From the NCBI GenBank assembly GCA_013298165.1, contig JAAFJU010000035.1:1-36549 (forward strand): a DNA stretch of 36,549 nucleotides, read 5' to 3'. A model generated the notes under the pieces. It saw only the letters and a list, made by a program, of their open reading frames with translations, made no database searches and had not been told where the DNA came from. Positions 33,560 through 36,549 of this stretch are shown here, one piece after another. The first letter of the stretch is position 1. Each line of letters opens with the position of its first letter. The stretch is from Synechococcales cyanobacterium bin31.maxbin.ball.101. Lineage in GTDB: Bacteria > Cyanobacteriota > Cyanobacteriia > Leptolyngbyales > Leptolyngbyaceae. The translations under genes were made by a program, and so were the position numbers.

Positions 33560-34579
33560 ATGTTACAGACATCCGCCGAGTACAAAACCTGGATCATCCA
33601 CCTCAAAACACGGCTGCGATCGCTCCAAATGAAAGCCGCCGTCTCAGTCAACGCGGCACTGCTGGAGTTTTACTGGGAACTGGGCGCAGACATTGTGGAC
33701 AAGCAGAAAAATAGTACTTGGGGCGATGGCTTTTTGAAGCAACTGAGTGCTGATTTAATGGCTGAATTCCCCGAGATGAAAGGATTTTCCAAGCGGAACC
33801 TAGAACAAATCCGCCGCTGGTACAGCTTCTATGCTCATGATCCTGAAATTGCGAAACAAGCTGTTGCGCAATTGAGTCAAATTCCATGGGGACATAACAT
33901 CATGATCGTTGCCAAATGCCAATCCACCCAAGAAGCTCTCTATTACGTCGAAAACACGATCGCCCACGGCTGGAGTCGAAACGTCCTCACCCACCAAATC
34001 GAAAGCAAACTTTGGGAACGCGAAGGACGATCGATTGCCAACTTTGCGGCAACACTACCCAAACCCCAATCCGATCTCGCCCAACAAACCCTAAAAGATC
34101 CCTATATCTTCGACTTTTTAACGCTAGACAAAGATTACAACGAACGAGATTTAGAACGGGGATTGATTGCACATATTACGCAATTTCTATTGGAGATGGG
34201 CGCAGGGTTTGCTTATTTGGGGCGGCAGGTAGCGCTTCAGGTCGGCGATCGGGAGTTCTTTTTAGACTTGCTGTTCTACCATACCCATTTGCATTGCTAC
34301 GTCGTCATCGAACTCAAAACCGGAGATTTTGAACCCGAACATGCCGGGAAACTCAATTTCTATCTCAAAGCCGTAGACGAACAACTCCGACGATCGGGCG
34401 ATCAGCCTACGATCGGACTCTTACTCTGCAAACAGCGAGATCGGCTCGTCGCAGAATGGGCGCTGAGTGATGTGAACAAACCTATTGGAATTTCAGAATA
34501 TCAAATTACCCATGATTTACCAGAGGAGGTTCGATCGAGCCTGCCCAGCATCGAACAAATCGAATCAGAACTCTCTTAA
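33560..34579 (+). CDS. YhcG/DUF1016-type PDDEXK nuclease
   Basis: The 339-residue protein has an N-terminal DUF1016 helical domain (about 10-160: NAALLEFYWELGADIVDKQK, GFSKRNLEQIRRWYSFY, IPWGHNIMIVAKC) and a C-terminal PDDEXK nuclease domain. The catalytic constellation is FFLDLLFYH (233-241, Asp236) and VVIELKTGDFEPEHAGKL (248-265, Glu251 and Lys253), with LLLCKQRDRLVAEWAL closing the fold. Such proteins occur near restriction systems and mobile DNA and are thought to act on DNA. It stands among repeats and nuclease genes, with no methyltransferase nearby, so a complete restriction system is not present. Confidence 0.92.
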   Translation: MLQTSAEYKTWIIHLKTRLRSLQMKAAVSVNAALLEFYWELGADIVDKQKNSTWGDGFLKQLSADLMAEFPEMKGFSKRNLEQIRRWYSFYAHDPEIAKQAVAQLSQIPWGHNIMIVAKCQSTQEALYYVENTIAHGWSRNVLTHQIESKLWEREGRSIANFAATLPKPQSDLAQQTLKDPYIFDFLTLDKDYNERDLERGLIAHITQFLLEMGAGFAYLGRQVALQVGDREFFLDLLFYHTHLHCYVVIELKTGDFEPEHAGKLNFYLKAVDEQLRRSGDQPTIGLLLCKQRDRLVAEWALSDVNKPIGISEYQITHDLPEEVRSSLPSIEQIESELS

Positions 34580-34607
34580 TCCTTACGATCGTCCTGAAGT
34601 TCAACGG

Positions 34608-35027
34608 CTAATTAGACTCAAACGAAAACCGCCGCCGTTTTCCATCAAACTTGATACAACATTGATTCAAAATATCTCGCCCTAAAATCATTCTTTGAGC
34701 ACCACCAATTAGTCTAGCTTCACACGAAAGGACCTTAACACCCACAAAAGAAACTTCCCCGAGAGTAAAACTAACCCGACAGGGATAGCCGATCGTATTT
34801 CCTCCGCCCACACCTGTAATTAACTCCTTCGTCTTCAGCACAGGAAGCTGAAGAATTGAAACAGCCTCAAGTGGAATCAACGTACAATCTGACCCCGTAT
34901 CTAAAAAAGCCTCGATCGGGTATTCGCGTTGACGGCTTTCGTCAGGATGAGCCAATAAAAGATTAAGAATGGGCGCAAATGGAATCGCAAGATTATCTGA
35001 AATCTTTGTGTAAGAATACTCAATCAT
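34608..35027 (-). CDS. Retropepsin-like (clan AA) aspartic protease
   Basis: The 139-residue single-domain aspartic protease has FLDTGSDCTLIP (41-52) with the catalytic Asp43 in DTGS, then GVGGGNTIGYP (flap region) and MILGRDIL (113-120), the hydrophobic-hydrophobic-Gly motif that ends the retropepsin fold. Active enzymes of this size work as homodimers. Its ATG overlaps the stop of the upstream gene (35024-35311) by four bases. Substrates are unknown; the coupled partner is the obvious candidate substrate or regulator. Confidence 0.85.
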   Translation of the reverse strand: MIEYSYTKISDNLAIPFAPILNLLLAHPDESRQREYPIEAFLDTGSDCTLIPLEAVSILQLPVLKTKELITGVGGGNTIGYPCRVSFTLGEVSFVGVKVLSCEARLIGGAQRMILGRDILNQCCIKFDGKRRRFSFESN

Positions 35028-35311
35028 GCATCGATCGGACTGCGAAACGCACCGCCAACGTGGTAAACAGGCTCTTCAACCGTAACCCACTGCATCAGAA
35101 TATCGCGGTAGCCATACTTGTGATAAACCCGCTCCGCCATCGCCCGATCGTCCCAATCATGATCCAAAACTTGCCCATCTTCAAAGGCAACATATTGATT
35201 GAGATAATTTTTCAACAACTCAGGCTTCGTCGCCTCAAAGAGCGATTGTTGGCGATCAAGATACTCTAATCGATCGCGATCAATATATTGGGATAGTTCT
35301 TCCTGTGTCAT
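35024..35311 (-). CDS. Small partner of the aspartic protease (DUF5678-like)
   Basis: ATG 35311 is the start, with AGGAGG nine bases upstream. The 95-residue product has an N-terminal helical part (TQEELSQYIDRDRLEYLDRQ) and a core in which LLKNYLNQYVAFEDGQVLDH is followed by DWDDRAMAERVYHKYG. This resembles the DUF5678 pattern 'L..y.gkyVAfvdGqvi..g.d...l...v...yg'. The gene ends by overlapping the protease gene (ATGA). This pairing of a small DUF5678-type protein with a retropepsin-like protease is, to my knowledge, common in cyanobacteria but without an assigned function. Confidence 0.75.
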   Translation of the reverse strand: MTQEELSQYIDRDRLEYLDRQQSLFEATKPELLKNYLNQYVAFEDGQVLDHDWDDRAMAERVYHKYGYRDILMQWVTVEEPVYHVGGAFRSPIDA

Positions 35312-35414
35312 AAAAAGCAACCTCCTGACGAGTATTTATAAATCTACTCCAGCACACTCAGTAAAACTATTCTAGCGCACCCATTGTTCAATTGATATTC
35401 CACAGGAGCTGCGC

Positions 35415-36074
35415 CTATGACTGCAACGATCGTTTCAATGCCGCCAGCTCCGCATCAATCTCATCCGCCTCACCCAATGCCTCAAATCGTTTTTCCAATT
35501 GATTATCGCTGAGGTCCTTCGCCAGCTCCGCCTGCGCCTCCAAATTCAAAACCTTATCTTCCATATTTTCAAACGCCTTCAAGACATCGCTCGTCCCCGT
35601 CGTATCTAATAGATCCGTCAACTGCAAAGACGCCTCAGCCGATCGTGCCCGAGCAATGTACAGATCTTTCTTATTCTTCAGTTCAATGACTTGACCTTCG
35701 AGCTTCCGAAGATTTTGTTTTAAATTGGCAATCAATTGGAGTTGCTCTTTCTGCTGCAATCCCATTGCTGTCGCCGTTGATTGATAGGCACGGCGACGAG
35801 TCAGCGCATCATGGGCCATCTCCTCATTTCCCTTAGACAGCGCAAGTTCAGCTTTACGGTAGTATTCCTCCGCTTTCGAATTCGCTTGATGCTGCTGCCG
35901 ATCGGTCCGTTTTTGCAACGCGATCGACTGCGCCACTGCCTGCCGAAGATTGACTAGATCCACCTGCAACTTCGCCACAATCTGCTCTAGCTGTTGCTCA
36001 GGATCTTGGCGCTTCGTCAATTGGTCATTGACCGTCGCCTTCAGCACACGGGACATGCGATCGAAAAAAGCCAT
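35415..36074 (-). CDS. PspA/IM30-family protein
   Basis: The 219-residue coiled-coil protein of the PspA/Vipp1 (ESCRT-III-like) family starts at ATG 36074: MAFFDRMSRVLKATVNDQLT, the amphipathic helix that binds membranes, then DPEQQLEQIVAKLQ. Long helices follow (LRQAVAQSIALQKRTDRQQH; LALSKGNEEMAHDALTRRRA, with the conserved GNEE/DAL..R turn). It ends after ELAALKRSL without the extra C-terminal helix of thylakoid Vipp1, so it is the PspA-like paralogue, probably for membrane stress. The 13 extra codons to 36113 do not look coding. Confidence 0.9.
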   Translation of the reverse strand: MAFFDRMSRVLKATVNDQLTKRQDPEQQLEQIVAKLQVDLVNLRQAVAQSIALQKRTDRQQHQANSKAEEYYRKAELALSKGNEEMAHDALTRRRAYQSTATAMGLQQKEQLQLIANLKQNLRKLEGQVIELKNKKDLYIARARSAEASLQLTDLLDTTGTSDVLKAFENMEDKVLNLEAQAELAKDLSDNQLEKRFEALGEADEIDAELAALKRSLQS

Positions 36075-36149
36075 AGTCACACCGCAAATGAAACCATTCG
36101 CCCTAAACGTCACTATCCATTGTGACAGATCCAGGCCAGAGCAGGGAGC

Positions 36150-36549
36150 CTATTTCTGCACCTCAACCCCATCGAAGCCTTGCTGCTTCAACTGCTGAAC
36201 CTTCGCCTCTGCTGCCTCACGACTCGAATAGGTCTCACCCATTTGAATCACCGCACCATTCTCACCATTCTTGAAATAAGCCCCAGAATCAGACTTCTGC
36301 GCCCGCTCCAGATCCGTATCCCCGGTGTAGGGAATCTCCACGCGATAGCCACCCGTCGGAGGCACAGGCACCGTCGTCTCCACAGGCGGAATCGAAGTCG
36401 GCGTCGAAGGCGCTGGAGGCAATTCTACGGTCCGCACAGGTTGAGGAGCCGCCGATCGGGCAGGCGCTGGATAGCTCTTCTGGGGCTGAGCTGGACGATA
36501 GAGAGAAGGCTTCGGTTTGGCTGCAGGTTGAGCTGCGATGTTGCTGGGT
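36150..36549 (-). CDS. SPOR-like domain protein, C-terminal part (runs off right edge)
   Basis: The frame is open from the window edge to the stop at 36150, so the N-terminus is missing. The visible part has a Pro/Ala-rich linker (AAKPKPSLYRPAQPQKSYPA, then PPAPSTPTSIPPVETTVPVP). A compact domain follows: GYRVEIPYTGDTDLERAQKS, AYFKNGENGAVIQMGETYSS, REAAEAKVQQLKQQGFDGVE. The last part has the SPOR pattern 'F..ge.A......L...G....v'. SPOR domains bind denuded peptidoglycan at division sites. It lies upstream of the PspA-like gene, 75 bases away on the same strand. Confidence 0.75.
   Translation of the reverse strand, partial: PSNIAAQPAAKPKPSLYRPAQPQKSYPAPARSAAPQPVRTVELPPAPSTPTSIPPVETTVPVPPTGGYRVEIPYTGDTDLERAQKSDSGAYFKNGENGAVIQMGETYSSREAAEAKVQQLKQQGFDGVEVQK

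Noticed and set aside
1-36549. tRNA genes as integration sites near the replication module or islands
   Set aside because: No cloverleaf with a GGTTC-A-A-type T-loop was found on either strand by eye; a tRNA search program would settle it.

Overview
The window is a piece of a cyanobacterial chromosome. The clearest evidence is a phycobilisome linker of the CpcL (CpcG2) type with a C-terminal membrane helix, a CyRepA1-type replication protein, cyanobacterial GAF/PAS signalling proteins, and very dense CGATCG palindromes with scattered full GCGATCGC (HIP1) sites. No tRNA, rRNA, CRISPR array or intact insertion sequence was found. The species cannot be named from this window alone.

Layout. (1) 1-3375, minus strand: secD, secF and an SGNH-fold protein that runs off the left edge, packed as an operon, and divergent from a PLP-dependent Orn/Lys/Arg decarboxylase (3437-4888). 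(2) 4889-7372: a small island of toxin-antitoxin and nuclease genes (HigB/HigA-like pair, HNH protein plus small partner, MazE-like antitoxin with only a toxin tail, lone HicB). A diverged 47-base copy of the decarboxylase 3' end sits at 7373-7419, just before a 2Fe-2S ferredoxin gene, so the island probably separates two formerly adjacent genes. (3) 7431-10695: ferredoxin, a large M48-like membrane protein with a damaged zinc motif, and an ArsC/Spx-like protein. (4) 10730-16940: a plasmid-type replication module, made of CyRepA1 and a divergent initiator-like gene flanking a 680-base region with short direct repeats, followed by a lone antitoxin and a DUF433 gene broken by a 22-base palindromic insert. 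(5) 16965-21100: a GAF/PAS histidine kinase, cpcL, and a divergent OmpR-type response regulator. (6) 21304-31888: mostly housekeeping and metabolic genes (GNAT, SGNH lipase, moaE, TPR protein, dihydroorotase-like protein, two-domain histidine phosphatase, peroxiredoxin-glutaredoxin fusion, RDD protein, gltX). (7) 31992-35311: a second nuclease/small-protein island rich in direct repeats (second HNH module, small orphan, YhcG-type PDDEXK nuclease, small protein plus retropepsin-like protease). (8) 35415-36549: a PspA/IM30-family protein and the C-terminal part of a SPOR-like protein running off the right edge.

How parts may work together. SecD and SecF assist Sec-dependent export. The kinase and response regulator on either side of cpcL could form a split two-component pair that controls this linker, but that is an inference from position. 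The best candidates for an undescribed system are the two related HNH plus small helical-protein modules at 5674-6437 and 32059-32757, and the overlapping small-protein/retropepsin pair at 34608-35311. All have the compact, translationally coupled form of addiction or defence modules and lie among such genes. All six convergent gene junctions carry an inverted-repeat, cloverleaf, miniature-element or dispersed-repeat sequence.
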